NCBI GenBank assembly: GCA_041738285.1
Contig: JBGSQB010000090.1
Coordinates: forward strand, 1-64,000
Length of the DNA stretch: 64,000 bases
From: SZUA-521 sp041738285
GTDB lineage: Bacteria > Pseudomonadota > Gammaproteobacteria > Pseudomonadales > Azotimanducaceae
Reading direction: 5' to 3'
Shown: piece by piece, positions 43,593 through 51,761 of the stretch
How positions within the stretch are numbered: position 1 is the stretch's first letter
Layout: each line of letters starts with the position of its first letter
Notes under the pieces: model-generated
Told to the model about the DNA's origin: nothing
The model's input: only the letters and a program-made list of their open reading frames with translations
Database searches by the model: none
Program-made: the position numbers and the translations under genes

Positions 43593-44629
43593 GTTGGCTC
43601 CTTCGTTGTCTCGGTGCTCAAGAACGCAACCTTCACGCCCATGTCCGGCAACACTTTGTCGTTTCGTTCGAGGAAGCCGATGCGCACCCGCACGGTTGCC
43701 TTGGTGCGATCGGCTGCGGGAATGATGGCGATCACTTCCGCGCGAATGGGCTCGTTTGGATATGCGTTGAGTGCGACCGCCACAGGTTGCTTTGCCGTGA
43801 CGCGGTTGATGTAGGCCTCGTTCACGTCGACTTCGACTTCGAGTGAGTCCATGTCGACGATGGTGCAGATCCCAGTACGGGTGAATCCGCCGCCAGCGGA
43901 GATCGGGCTGATCATCTCACCCGGTTGCGCCGCCTTGGCGATGACGACGCCCGCGAACGGGGCGCGAATTTCCAGATCCGCAAGCTGCGTGCGTTGCAGC
44001 TCGACATTGCGACTCGCGACTTCGATCTCGCGCCGTGTGCGCTCGACCCGGGCCTCCAGACCCTCGACGATCAGCGCATCGCGATCCAGATCCGCCTGCC
44101 GGGCGAGATCCCGCGTGGCAAGGCCTTGCGTGCGTTCGAGATCGAGACGCGCCTGTCGCAGCAGTACATCGATCTCGTCTGCGGCCGCGCGCGCAGCCGA
44201 CAATTGCGATTCGACCAGCGCCAATTGCGCTGCCGGCACGGAGTCGTCCAGGTTGGCGAGCAGTTGCCCAATCTCGACGCGCATGCCTTCCTCGATGTAC
44301 ACCGCCACCACCTTGCCCGTCACCTTGGCGCTGACGGTCGCCTGCCTGCGCGCAACGACGTAACCAGTTGCGTCGAGCACACTGGCGTCGCGAGGGGAGT
44401 TTCCAGTCGGCGGTGAAGGTGCCGTCACCTGCGGGGTTGACGCCGGGGTCGCCGACGCGGGTCCACCGGACTCACGACTGAAGTCCAGCATGAAAAAGGC
44501 AAATGCAATACCTGCGACGACGGCGAGTCCGGCGAGCCACTTCAACGGCCGTGGGCCGCTGACGACGGTTTCAGTGCGGTCGATTTTCAGCGCGTTGAGC
44601 AACGCGCGCTTGTCGTGACCTTCCTCCAT
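43589..44629 (-). CDS. HlyD/MacA-type periplasmic adaptor
   Basis: 346 residues from ATG 44629 (GGTCACGACAAG after it; the family cytoplasmic tail precedes the membrane anchor). Membrane anchor at about 30-50 (WLAGLAVVAGIAFAFFMLD), then a Pro/Thr-rich linker, lipoyl half (GYVVARRQATVSAKVTGKVV), coiled-coil hairpin (about 130-205; QARLDLERTQGLATRDLARQ), second lipoyl half (IRAPFAGVVIAKAAQPGEMI) and beta barrel. It would join the ABC exporter to an outer membrane channel such as TolC, which is not encoded here. First gene of the operon. Confidence 0.92.
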   Translation of the reverse strand: MEEGHDKRALLNALKIDRTETVVSGPRPLKWLAGLAVVAGIAFAFFMLDFSRESGGPASATPASTPQVTAPSPPTGNSPRDASVLDATGYVVARRQATVSAKVTGKVVAVYIEEGMRVEIGQLLANLDDSVPAAQLALVESQLSAARAAADEIDVLLRQARLDLERTQGLATRDLARQADLDRDALIVEGLEARVERTRREIEVASRNVELQRTQLADLEIRAPFAGVVIAKAAQPGEMISPISAGGGFTRTGICTIVDMDSLEVEVDVNEAYINRVTAKQPVAVALNAYPNEPIRAEVIAIIPAADRTKATVRVRIGFLERNDKVLPDMGVKVAFLSTETTKEPT

Positions 44630-44691
44630 GGAAGAAGAGTCTATACGACAGTGGTGCGGCAGGCCTGCCTGGTCTTGCGGATTCGGTGGGT

Positions 44692-45486
44692 TTAGAGAGT
44701 GTTTGCGACGAATCGAAGCAGGAGCGTGTTGAATGCGTCCGGCTGCTCCCTGAACGGGGAATGGCCAGCACCTTCGATGAGATGCACGCGCGCCTCCCAC
44801 AGGTTGCCCCATGCGATTGTGTCGAGGTAGGCGTTGTTCACGAACGGTTCGTTCACGCCGGTGATGACCGCGGTTGGTACCGGTGTACATTCCACCGTCG
44901 TGCGTTGATTGGGTCCGCCGGGCCGCAGCGCATTGCGGAACATCCACTCGCGGGCGCGGCCATCGGTGCGACGCACGGCACGCTCGAGAAACGCTTCGTT
45001 CGTGCCGGCGGTCTCATGCGCGTACGCCAACACGTCCTCGCTCGTGAATTTGGCCTTGCTGGTGAGCGCCATGTATGGGTGTGGCAGAAATCCCTGCTCG
45101 ATGTCTGCGGCGCTTACCGGCGGTGTGCCCGTCAGTACGATGCCCCGCAAACGTCTCGGACCCTCGAGCATCGCGATCGCCACGTGACCGCCCAAGGACC
45201 AGCCGACAACGACCGGCGCGTCGACCGACAGGTGGTCCATCAGCTGCGCCGCAGTGTCCGCATAGCCTTCGAACGAATAGGTGCGTTCGGGGTCGGCTGC
45301 ATCGTCCGAGTCGCCATGACCGGGAAGATCGAACGCGATGAGCCGGAAGTGCGTGCGTAGATCGGAATCGAACTGATGCGAGAACACTTCCTTACACGCC
45401 GAGTTGCCGTGGATGAAGACAATGGCAGTACCGCTGCCACCGGTGTCGGTGACGGCGATCGCCCCGTGGCTGGTCGAGATGTGCAC
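44692..45486 (-). CDS. Alpha/beta hydrolase
   Basis: 264 residues. Oxyanion motif VFIHGNSACKEVF, RLIAFDLPGHGDSDD, nucleophile VVGWSLGGHVAI, acid in VITGVNEPFV region and IEGAGHSPFREQPDAF with the catalytic His. It resembles epoxide-hydrolase or meta-cleavage-product hydrolase type enzymes, substrate not known. It starts 4 nt after the aldolase stop, so it is the third gene of the DUF35-aldolase-hydrolase operon and may act on the released side-chain or ring product. Confidence 0.9.
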   Translation of the reverse strand: MHISTSHGAIAVTDTGGSGTAIVFIHGNSACKEVFSHQFDSDLRTHFRLIAFDLPGHGDSDDAADPERTYSFEGYADTAAQLMDHLSVDAPVVVGWSLGGHVAIAMLEGPRRLRGIVLTGTPPVSAADIEQGFLPHPYMALTSKAKFTSEDVLAYAHETAGTNEAFLERAVRRTDGRAREWMFRNALRPGGPNQRTTVECTPVPTAVITGVNEPFVNNAYLDTIAWGNLWEARVHLIEGAGHSPFREQPDAFNTLLLRFVANTL

Positions 45487-45490
45487 CGGA

Positions 45491-46633
45491 TCAGCGTGCG
45501 AGAATCGTCACCCCAGACAGGCCCGGCGCACCGTAGACGTGGGTATATCCGGTCTTCAACTCGCGCGGTACCTGGCGCGCTCCACCTTCACCACGCAGTT
45601 GCACGCAGATCTCATGGACCTGGCGCAGGCCGGATGCGCCGATCGGCTCGCCATTGGCGAGACATCCGCCGTCGGTATTGACTGGCAGTTTGCCGGTAAT
45701 CTCGGTGCGGCCCTCCTTGAGCCACTGCTCCTGCTCGCCGTCTTTGCAGAAGCCGTTTTCGGCCATGTGCATGATCTCGGCGCCGGACTCCGTATCCTGC
45801 AGCTGCGCCACATCGATATCGTCAGGCCCGATGCCCGCCATTTCGAACGCCGATCGCGATGCCTTGACCGTGGGCGGCTCACCGCGCACGAGCGCCTGTG
45901 ACTGGCTGAACACCTCGAAGGAACCGAACGGCCGCGTCTTCACGGCAACGGCCTTCAAGTACACCGGCTTGCGCGTGAACTGTCTCGCCTTGTCGGCGCG
46001 ACACAGGATCATGGCGCAGCCACCTTCGGCGGGTGAGCAGAACATGTACTTGCGCAGCGGATCGCAGACCATTTGCGAGGTAGCAATTTCGTCGTAGGAA
46101 AGCGGCGTCTTGCGCCATGCATTGGGGTTGAGCGCTCCGTTCTTGTAGTTCTTTTCCGCGACGCGCACCAGCGCATCTTCGGTAATGCCGAAGTCGTGCA
46201 TGTAGCGCTGAATCTTCATGCCGAAGAACTGCGGCGTGAGCGCAAGTCCGATGTCGCCGTACCACTTGCCGAGGCCGCTGCCTTCTGGATTGACCGTGAA
46301 TGCGCCACGTGGGTGCTTGTCGAATCCCACTGCCATGCCGATATCGAACATGCCCGATTTGATCGCCATGTAAGCCGACTGCAGTGCGCTGCCACCGGTT
46401 GCACAGCCGTTGGCGACATTGATGAATTGAAGCCCGGTGAGTCCGAGCTTCGACACCATGGTGTCGGCTGCACCGGCGGCGGCGCTGCCGCCATAGGCAA
46501 AGTTCAGATCCGACCACTCGACGCCCGCGTCTTTGAGTGCAGCGCGCGCGGCGTGGACGCCTTGATCCAGACCCGAGACGCCGTCGGTGCGACCAAACGG
46601 GTGAATGCCAATGCCGATGATTGCTACGTCCAC
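45491..46633 (-). CDS. Thiolase-fold aldolase-like protein (Ltp2/SCP-x type)
   Basis: 380 residues from GTG 46633, preceded by AGGGGGG. Thiolase fold: the Cys motif VANGCATGGSALQ is present, but the thiolase GHP motif reads GEPIGASGLRQ, so the catalytic His is Glu. The end VYGAPGLSGVTILAR carries the conserved Tyr. This pattern is that of Ltp2/Ltp4-type lipid-transfer proteins, which with a DUF35 partner act as retro-aldolases that cut steroid side chains. The DUF35 gene lies 10 nt upstream in the operon. Aldol cleavage of a 3-hydroxyacyl-CoA is more likely than thiolysis. Confidence 0.88.
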   Translation of the reverse strand: MDVAIIGIGIHPFGRTDGVSGLDQGVHAARAALKDAGVEWSDLNFAYGGSAAAGAADTMVSKLGLTGLQFINVANGCATGGSALQSAYMAIKSGMFDIGMAVGFDKHPRGAFTVNPEGSGLGKWYGDIGLALTPQFFGMKIQRYMHDFGITEDALVRVAEKNYKNGALNPNAWRKTPLSYDEIATSQMVCDPLRKYMFCSPAEGGCAMILCRADKARQFTRKPVYLKAVAVKTRPFGSFEVFSQSQALVRGEPPTVKASRSAFEMAGIGPDDIDVAQLQDTESGAEIMHMAENGFCKDGEQEQWLKEGRTEITGKLPVNTDGGCLANGEPIGASGLRQVHEICVQLRGEGGARQVPRELKTGYTHVYGAPGLSGVTILAR

Positions 46634-46643
46634 TGATGCCCCC

Positions 46644-47078
46644 CTAGGCTGCGGGTTTGAAAAAGAACGCCATGACATCGTTGCCGTTGGCGTCCCGGTA
46701 GTACTTGTCGATCACCAGTTCCATCTCCATGCCGATGCGCAGGCTGGGTAGATCGTCGCATTGGATGCGCGTTTCCACGCGCGTCTCGCCCGGCAGTTCC
46801 ACATAACCCACCGCGAACGGCTTGAATGTCTCTGCAGTCTCCGGACCGTTGTACGGCGGACGATTCGGCAGGAAGCTCTGCACGGTCCACGTCCACAGCG
46901 TGCCCCGCCGCGCCATTTCGATCACCTCGACGTTCTCGGCGCAACACGCGGGACAGCTCTTCTGCGCGGGAAACATCACCACGCCGCATTCGCCGCATTT
47001 GCTACCGAGCAGACGCGGGTCATTCGAGGGCCAACTGAAAAGGCCTTCAGCGATGGGAATCTGTTTGAGTGCTGACAT
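46644..47078 (-). CDS. DUF35 OB-fold protein with zinc ribbon (aldolase partner)
   Basis: 144 residues. N-terminal rubredoxin-like zinc ribbon with Cys28, Cys31, Cys42 and Cys45 (CGECGVVMFPAQKSCPAC), then the acyl-CoA-binding OB fold (about 55-140; GTLWTWTVQSF, PFAVGYVELPGETRVETRI). DUF35 proteins bind and stabilise thiolase-fold partners, as ChsH2 does with Ltp2. First gene of a three-gene operon; a 25-nt inverted-repeat-like site stands 47 nt upstream of its start. Confidence 0.92.
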   Translation of the reverse strand: MSALKQIPIAEGLFSWPSNDPRLLGSKCGECGVVMFPAQKSCPACCAENVEVIEMARRGTLWTWTVQSFLPNRPPYNGPETAETFKPFAVGYVELPGETRVETRIQCDDLPSLRIGMEMELVIDKYYRDANGNDVMAFFFKPAA

Positions 47079-47124
47079 GGGTGTGCGTAACGGGCCACTG
47101 CGAAGCGGCCTTGGAGTACATCAC

Positions 47125-47149
47125 AAAACAGTCAGGCTGTCATGTTTTC
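47125..47149. promoter_or_regulatory. Candidate TetR operator before the DUF35 operon
   Basis: AAAACA (47125-47130) and TGTTTT (47143-47148) are inverted, with ACAG/CTGT nested inside. The left half AAAACAGTCA is identical to the site before the P450 gene (62380-62389). The site covers the tetR stop codon and is 47 nt upstream of the DUF35 start, where a promoter would be. Confidence 0.5.
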
Positions 47150-47838
47150 GCAGCACGCCTGCGTTTGTTCGCGACCAGACGCTTGGCGGACTCGCGGTCG
47201 ATGCTGCTCAGCACGTCGGCGAACGAACGTCGCAGCTCGGTCTTGAGCCAGGTGAGCACCGAGTCGGCCACCTTGTCGGATGACCGCGTGTGCCGATTTG
47301 CCGCGAGCCCTTCGAGCAGATACAGGGTGATCAGGTTGGCCTGCTGGAAGGCCTCGGACTGAGCGAGATCGGGGAACACTTCCTTGACCAGTTCGAGCCA
47401 GGATTTGTCGAACTCGCGAATCGCCGGAATCAGTACCTGGGCCAGTTCCGCGTCGGTGCGAGAGGCGACCTGCAATTCGTGAAATACGACGAAGTATCGG
47501 GTGTTGAGCTGCGCCCAGTAGGCGTCGATTCCTTCTTCGATCCGGCTGTGTACGGCATCGGATTGAACGACGTCCTCTTCGACCAGAAAGAGTTCCAGTC
47601 GTCGCTGATTGAGATAGCCGACGGTTGCGTTGATGAGATCGGCACGGGACGGGAAGTGATGCAGCATCGCGCCGCGTGACACGCCCGCTTCGGTCGCGAT
47701 CTTTTCCGTAGTGGTATTGTTGTAGCCGAACTCGTAGAAGCAACGGATCGCGGCATCGAGGATGCCGTTACGCGTGTTTTCGCTCTTGGTCTGCTGCCAG
47801 GTCTTGGTCGAGTCGCCTGACCGCGTGGAACGCGCCAT
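47140..47838 (-). CDS. TetR-family transcriptional regulator
   Basis: 232 residues from ATG 47838. N-terminal HTH (about 18-65): NGILDAAIRCFYEFGYNNTT then TEKIATEAGVSRGAMLHHFP, the classic TetR pattern. The C-terminal ligand domain is long and helical with an aromatic pocket (YWAQLNTRYFVVFHELQ). A basic tail (RLVANKRRRAAK) is unusual and may add DNA contact. It lies upstream of the DUF35-aldolase-hydrolase operon, same strand, and diverges from thuA. Likely a repressor that is released by an acyl-CoA or sterol-like ligand. Confidence 0.9.
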   Translation of the reverse strand: MARSTRSGDSTKTWQQTKSENTRNGILDAAIRCFYEFGYNNTTTEKIATEAGVSRGAMLHHFPSRADLINATVGYLNQRRLELFLVEEDVVQSDAVHSRIEEGIDAYWAQLNTRYFVVFHELQVASRTDAELAQVLIPAIREFDKSWLELVKEVFPDLAQSEAFQQANLITLYLLEGLAANRHTRSSDKVADSVLTWLKTELRRSFADVLSSIDRESAKRLVANKRRRAAKT

Positions 47839-47881
47839 GTGTGTCACTCCCGTTGCTGCTCGATTGTAAGGGGGATAGCCG

Positions 47882-48718
47882 ATGACCGACAAAACAGAAG
47901 TACTCCTGATCACAAAAGGCCACCCGTATCAGCGCGATGCCCTCGCGCGCCTGTTCGACGACCTGTCTGGTGTGAATTGGACGCAGGTGGAGAACCCCGC
48001 TGCCGAAGCGTTTTTCGAGCCGAAGCTCGCGGCGCCCTACGACGCCTTCGTCTTCTATGATATTCCGGGCTTGCGGTTCGGGCCCAAGGGGCCGCAGAGC
48101 TCGCCACCGTCTTCGCGCACCGTCGAAAACCTGACGGCGTTACTCGAGCGCGGCTTTGGCATGGTGTTTCTGCATCATGCAATCGCCGGATGGCCCGCCT
48201 GGCCGGAATATTCGGAGATCATCGGCGGCCGTTTCCTTTACCTGCCGGCGATGATGCGCGGTTCTGCGCGCCAGGATTCGGGATATCGACATCAAGTGAC
48301 ACATCGGGTGGAGGTGCTCGCGGATCATCCCGTCACCGCCGGCGTCGACCCCGTATTCACGATCACCGACGAGTTGTATCTGTACGAGGTGTACGAAGAC
48401 AGCGTGGTGCCATTGTTGCGCAGCGACTACGCATTCGTGCGTGACAACTTCTACTCCGCCGCGCTTGCGGTACGCGACGGCAAGATGTTCGCCAACGAAG
48501 GCTGGGAACATGCGCCGGGCAGCAATCTCATCGGTTGGGTGAAGCACTATCGAAACAGTCCCATCGTCTACCTGCAGTGCGGCGACGACCCGGTTGCCTA
48601 CGGCAATCCGCACTTCCAGCGACTGCTGGCCAACGCGATCGGATGGGTCAGCAGCGACGACGCGAAAGCATGGGCGCGTAGTCGCAATGAGCAGTCACAG
48701 GGGAGAAGTGAGGCATGA
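47882..48718 (+). CDS. ThuA-domain protein
   Basis: 278 residues, ThuA-like class I glutamine amidotransferase fold. Recognisable: LLITKGHPYQRDALARLF, YDAFVFYDIPG, GFGMVFLHHAIAGWPAW, GYRHQVTHRVEVLADHPV and the GWEHAPGSNLIGWVKHYRNS end. The fold lacks the amidotransferase Cys in most members. ThuA proteins bind sugars or related ligands, function not firmly known. AGGGGG precedes ATG. Its stop overlaps the sulfotransferase ATG (ATGA). Confidence 0.87.
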   Translation: MTDKTEVLLITKGHPYQRDALARLFDDLSGVNWTQVENPAAEAFFEPKLAAPYDAFVFYDIPGLRFGPKGPQSSPPSSRTVENLTALLERGFGMVFLHHAIAGWPAWPEYSEIIGGRFLYLPAMMRGSARQDSGYRHQVTHRVEVLADHPVTAGVDPVFTITDELYLYEVYEDSVVPLLRSDYAFVRDNFYSAALAVRDGKMFANEGWEHAPGSNLIGWVKHYRNSPIVYLQCGDDPVAYGNPHFQRLLANAIGWVSSDDAKAWARSRNEQSQGRSEA

Positions 48719-49344
48719 CGTTGGAAGTGATCGGGGCAGGTTTCGGTCGAACCGGTACGTTGTCGCTCAAGTTCGCATTGGAAAAGCTCGGATTCTCCAA
48801 GTGCTACCACATGATGGAAGTGATCGCTCATCCCGACCATGCGCAGCGGTGGCGCGATGCGTTTCATGGAGAGGCGGTCGATTGGGATGCGATGTTCGCC
48901 GGCTACCGGGCGGCGGTCGACTGGCCATCGTGCAACTGGTGGCAGGAACTCGCCGAGTACTACCCGGACGCGAAGGTCATTCTGAGCACTCGTGACCCTG
49001 GGCGCTGGTATGCGAGCGTTCGCGACACGATCTATGCATCCACGCGCGATGCGCTATCGTCGCCGGATCCATCGGTTCGTGCCCGCGGCCAATGGGCGGA
49101 CGAACTCATCTGGCAGCACACCTTCAATGGCCGCATGGACGACGAAGCGCACGTGATCGAGGTGATGAAACGCCATGAGGCGCAGGTAGAGCGCACGATC
49201 GCCAAGGGGCGATTGCTGGTGTTCGAGGCGGTGTCCGGGTGGGAGCCGCTGTGCGAGTTCCTGAACGTACCAGTTCCGGACGAGCCCTACCCGCGGGTCA
49301 ACACGACCGAAGAGTTCCTGGCCCGCACGCGACGCGCGGACTGA
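48715..49344 (+). CDS. Sulfotransferase-family protein
   Basis: 209 residues, the P-loop-like PAPS-binding start GAGFGRTGTLSLKFALEKLG and the 3'-phosphate motif VILSTRDPGRWYASV. The domain is the short sulfotransferase type (Sulfotransfer_4) with KRHEAQVERTIAKGRLLVFE and WEPLCEFLNVPVPDEPYPRVN at the end. It would move a sulfate group from PAPS to a hydroxyl or is a related nucleotide-binding enzyme. It is translationally coupled to ThuA, so the two may act on one hydroxylated compound. Confidence 0.88.
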   Translation: MTLEVIGAGFGRTGTLSLKFALEKLGFSKCYHMMEVIAHPDHAQRWRDAFHGEAVDWDAMFAGYRAAVDWPSCNWWQELAEYYPDAKVILSTRDPGRWYASVRDTIYASTRDALSSPDPSVRARGQWADELIWQHTFNGRMDDEAHVIEVMKRHEAQVERTIAKGRLLVFEAVSGWEPLCEFLNVPVPDEPYPRVNTTEEFLARTRRAD

Positions 49345-49351
49345 AATGAGC

Positions 49352-49384
49352 GGGGACAGTTTACGTGTTCAGGTTCACTGTCCT
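49352..49384. repeat. Degenerate REP-like element, copy 3
   Basis: GGACAGT (49354-49360) and ACTGTCC (49377-49383) are inverted, with GGGGACAGTTTACGT on the left. The core agrees with copies 1 and 2 but the arms are cut short to 7 bp and the spacer to 16 nt. It is again between two convergent genes (stops at 49344 and 49385). Confidence 0.65.
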
Positions 49385-50233
49385 CTATGTGGCCATCACC
49401 CGAGCGGGGTAGCCTGACCATGACCAGGCATGGGTCGTGCGGCTGACGCCGATCATGAGGCCCCCGGTCGCGCGTGGGTGAATGAACAACACATCGTTGT
49501 CTTCGTCGCTGCCGGTCCAGTCCTTGGGCGCGAGTTGCTTCAATCGATCGCGCAGCTCTGGCAGGCGATCGGTCTCCGCGTAGCACATGTACAGGCACGG
49601 TCCAAACTTCTGCAGGTAGCGGCCCATGGTCTTGGTGCCATCGTGTGGGTTGATGGATTCGATGCGGTGCAGCGCCTCGGGGTTGAACAGCGTCAGCGTG
49701 CCCCGGTATCCGAACGTGTCGGACGCGATCGGCACGAAGTGGCGTGGATCGAGCCCGAACAGCGACGCGAACCGCGCCGTCGCGGCGCGGGGGTCGTCGG
49801 TCAGGTGGGTCACTTCATAGAGGTTCTGCAGCAGGCCGACACGTCGCCGTTGCGCAGACTGAGAGATGACGACCGATAAACCTGCTATGCCGAGCCGTTT
49901 GGCGCACACGTAGTGCTGCTCCGGGCCGATGGTGGTGGTGACGATCCCCTCTTCGGCGAGTCGCCGCCGCACGCCATGGATGTTGCGCGTGGCGACGCCG
50001 GCCGCGAACGGACCACCACGGCGGCTGGCAAGGTGGTCTTCGACGGCGCCGGGACCTTTGGGTTCGAGGATCTCGATCAGCGCGTCGCCCACGCGCACGA
50101 CATATCGGTGCGCATTCAGCGCGTCCACCGTGTCGGTGTGTTCAACGGCCGCGTCGAGCAGTTCAGTCAGACGTGCGGCAGTCGCACCTGCGTCGCGCGC
50201 AGTGATCAGTACGCGATCGATTCGAGTCAGCAT
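49385..50233 (-). CDS. VOC-superfamily protein with two modules
   Basis: 282 residues in two vicinal-oxygen-chelate halves: RIDRVLITARDAGATAARLT with IEILEPKGPGAVEDHL (1-130), then LYEVTHLTDDPRAATARFAS with DVLFIHPRATGGLMIGVSRT (about 137-282). The second module has His and Glu-like metal positions weakly placed (His in VTHLTD). Possibly an extradiol-dioxygenase-like or glyoxalase-like lyase; no substrate seen. It starts 40 nt after the DAHP synthase stop on the same strand, so it may share its transcript. Confidence 0.8.
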   Translation of the reverse strand: MLTRIDRVLITARDAGATAARLTELLDAAVEHTDTVDALNAHRYVVRVGDALIEILEPKGPGAVEDHLASRRGGPFAAGVATRNIHGVRRRLAEEGIVTTTIGPEQHYVCAKRLGIAGLSVVISQSAQRRRVGLLQNLYEVTHLTDDPRAATARFASLFGLDPRHFVPIASDTFGYRGTLTLFNPEALHRIESINPHDGTKTMGRYLQKFGPCLYMCYAETDRLPELRDRLKQLAPKDWTGSDEDNDVLFIHPRATGGLMIGVSRTTHAWSWSGYPARVMAT

Positions 50234-50272
50234 GGCATCCTCCCCAGGACGTCCTCAACACTACCCGAACGC

Positions 50273-51313
50273 TCATGCGCCGCCCAGCTGATCTGCCAGC
50301 CGGATGAGCACATCGCGGGTATCGTCGAAGGATAGACATGCGTCTGTAACGCTCTGCCCGTACGTCAGGGTCCCGCGGAGATCCTGGCGGCCTCCCGTCA
50401 GATGACTTTCGATCATCACGGCCCGGATCGGCGCGTGAGTCGCCTCGATCTGCGTCGCGATGGACGACACCACGTCGCGTTGGCGCAGGGGATCCTTGTC
50501 GCTGTTGCCGTGACTCGCATCGACCATCAGCCGTGCTGGCAGTTCGGCGCGTTCGAGCAGTGCTACCGCCGCACGCACGGCATCGGCGCCGTAGTTGGGG
50601 CCCGTTTCGCTGCCGCCACGCAACACGAGATGACAGTAGGGGTTGCCAGCGGTTTCGAGAATCGCGGGTGCACCTTCCTTGGTCAGTGAGGGAAACAGAT
50701 GGCGCGAGCCTCCGGCGAGGATCGCGTCAACGGCGACCTGAACATTGCCGTCGGTTCGATTCTTGATGCCCACCGGCATCGACAGGCCCGAAGCGAGTTC
50801 GCGATGGATCTGGCTTTCTGCCGTGCGGGCGCCGATCGCGCCCCAGCTCACGAGGTCGGTGTAGAACTGGCCGAAGGTCGTGTCGAGGAACTCGGTGGCC
50901 GCGGGAAGTCCGCGCGCGGCCACGTCGGCTAGCAGCTGGCGCGCCAGGCGCAGGCCCGTGTTGATGCGATAGGAGCCATCCAGATCGGGATCGTTGATGA
51001 GTCCCTTCCAGCCGACCGTCGTGCGCGGCTTCTCGAAGTAGACGCGCATCACGAGATACAGGCGGTCCTTCAGTTCGTCGGCGAGGCGGCTCAACCTGTC
51101 GGCGTATTCGAGCGCTGCGTGCGGGTCGTGGATGGAACACGGGCCGACCACGACCGCGAGTCGGGCATCCACCCCATCGAGGATCGCTTCGAGGCAGCGA
51201 CGTCCGTCTTCGACAGTTGCTCGAGCGGCTGCGGTCAGTGGAATCTCTTCGTGCAGGATGGCGGGTGCCAGGAGCGGGCGAACCCGGACGATTCGCAGGT
51301 CATCCGTGTGCAC
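50273..51313 (-). CDS. 3-deoxy-7-phosphoheptulonate synthase, class I (AroG-type)
   Basis: 346 residues, the length of AroF/G/H. Signature motifs: VVVGPCSIHDPHAALEYADRL, MRVYFEKPRTTVGWKGLIND (PEP and metal), AIGARTAESQIHRELASGLS, GIKNRTDGNVQVAVDAI, LRGGSETGPNYG and DASHGNSDKDP. It condenses PEP and erythrose 4-phosphate, the first step of aromatic amino acid synthesis. Which feedback type (Phe, Tyr or Trp) cannot be told. ArsR lies 31 nt upstream on the same strand, an odd neighbour. Confidence 0.95.
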   Translation of the reverse strand: MHTDDLRIVRVRPLLAPAILHEEIPLTAAARATVEDGRRCLEAILDGVDARLAVVVGPCSIHDPHAALEYADRLSRLADELKDRLYLVMRVYFEKPRTTVGWKGLINDPDLDGSYRINTGLRLARQLLADVAARGLPAATEFLDTTFGQFYTDLVSWGAIGARTAESQIHRELASGLSMPVGIKNRTDGNVQVAVDAILAGGSRHLFPSLTKEGAPAILETAGNPYCHLVLRGGSETGPNYGADAVRAAVALLERAELPARLMVDASHGNSDKDPLRQRDVVSSIATQIEATHAPIRAVMIESHLTGGRQDLRGTLTYGQSVTDACLSFDDTRDVLIRLADQLGGA

Positions 51314-51343
51314 GTGGCACCTCGTCGGTGAGGCTGCCGCGCG

Positions 51344-51661
51344 TCAGGCGCACGTGAGTTGCCCGCAGGTCCCCTGACAGCAGTCCTCGGTGAGGAATTG
51401 AAGTAGCGCGTTCATGCGCTCGAAGTTTGGTCGGCAGATGAGCGCCCGACCCTGACGCTCCTGATCGATCAGTCCCTGTGCCACCAGTTGTGCGATGTGA
51501 TGCGATAGGGTGGAGGCCGCAATCCCGAGGCGGGTCTGGATGCGCCCCACCGGTAAACCGTCGCTGCCGGCCTTCACCAGCAGTCGAAAGATCGTCAGGC
51601 GCGTGTCGTTGCCGAGACTCTCCAGGCAACGGGCGGCATCGTCCAGTTTGAGCATAGCCAT
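51344..51661 (-). CDS. ArsR-family regulator with Cys-rich tail
   Basis: 105 residues, winged-helix ArsR: CLESLGNDTRLTIFRLLV, GIAASTLSHHIAQLVAQGLI and QERQGRALICRP. There is no ELCVC metal motif in the recognition helix region; Cys lies at the C terminus (DCCQGTCGQLTC), as in some alternate As(III) sensors. It diverges from the CadI-GNAT gene; three inverted repeats stand between them. Binding of As(III) or Cd(II) by the tail is inference. Confidence 0.88.
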   Translation of the reverse strand: MAMLKLDDAARCLESLGNDTRLTIFRLLVKAGSDGLPVGRIQTRLGIAASTLSHHIAQLVAQGLIDQERQGRALICRPNFERMNALLQFLTEDCCQGTCGQLTCA

Positions 51662-51663
51662 TA

Positions 51664-51734
51664 TTATTTCGAATCCTCTAGAAATAACGAAATGATATTT
51701 CGTCGGCTCAGTTCATTTCGATAGTATTCGAAAT
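51664..51734. promoter_or_regulatory. Three inverted repeats, probable ArsR operators
   Basis: TTATTTC (51664-51670) with GAAATAA (51681-51687); CGAAAT GAT ATTTCG (51688-51702); ATTTCG (51715-51720) with CGAAAT (51729-51734). The last two share the half-site CGAAAT/ATTTCG. They fill the 100-nt divergent promoter of arsR and the CadI-GNAT gene. AT-rich imperfect dyads are typical for ArsR-type sites. Confidence 0.7.
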
Positions 51735-51761
51735 CAAATCAACGCATCAAGGAGATGCATC

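Noticed and set aside
45491..46633. Ordinary beta-ketothiolase
   Set aside because: The GHP catalytic His is replaced by Glu (GEPIGASG) and DUF35 is adjacent, so an Ltp2-type aldolase is the better call.
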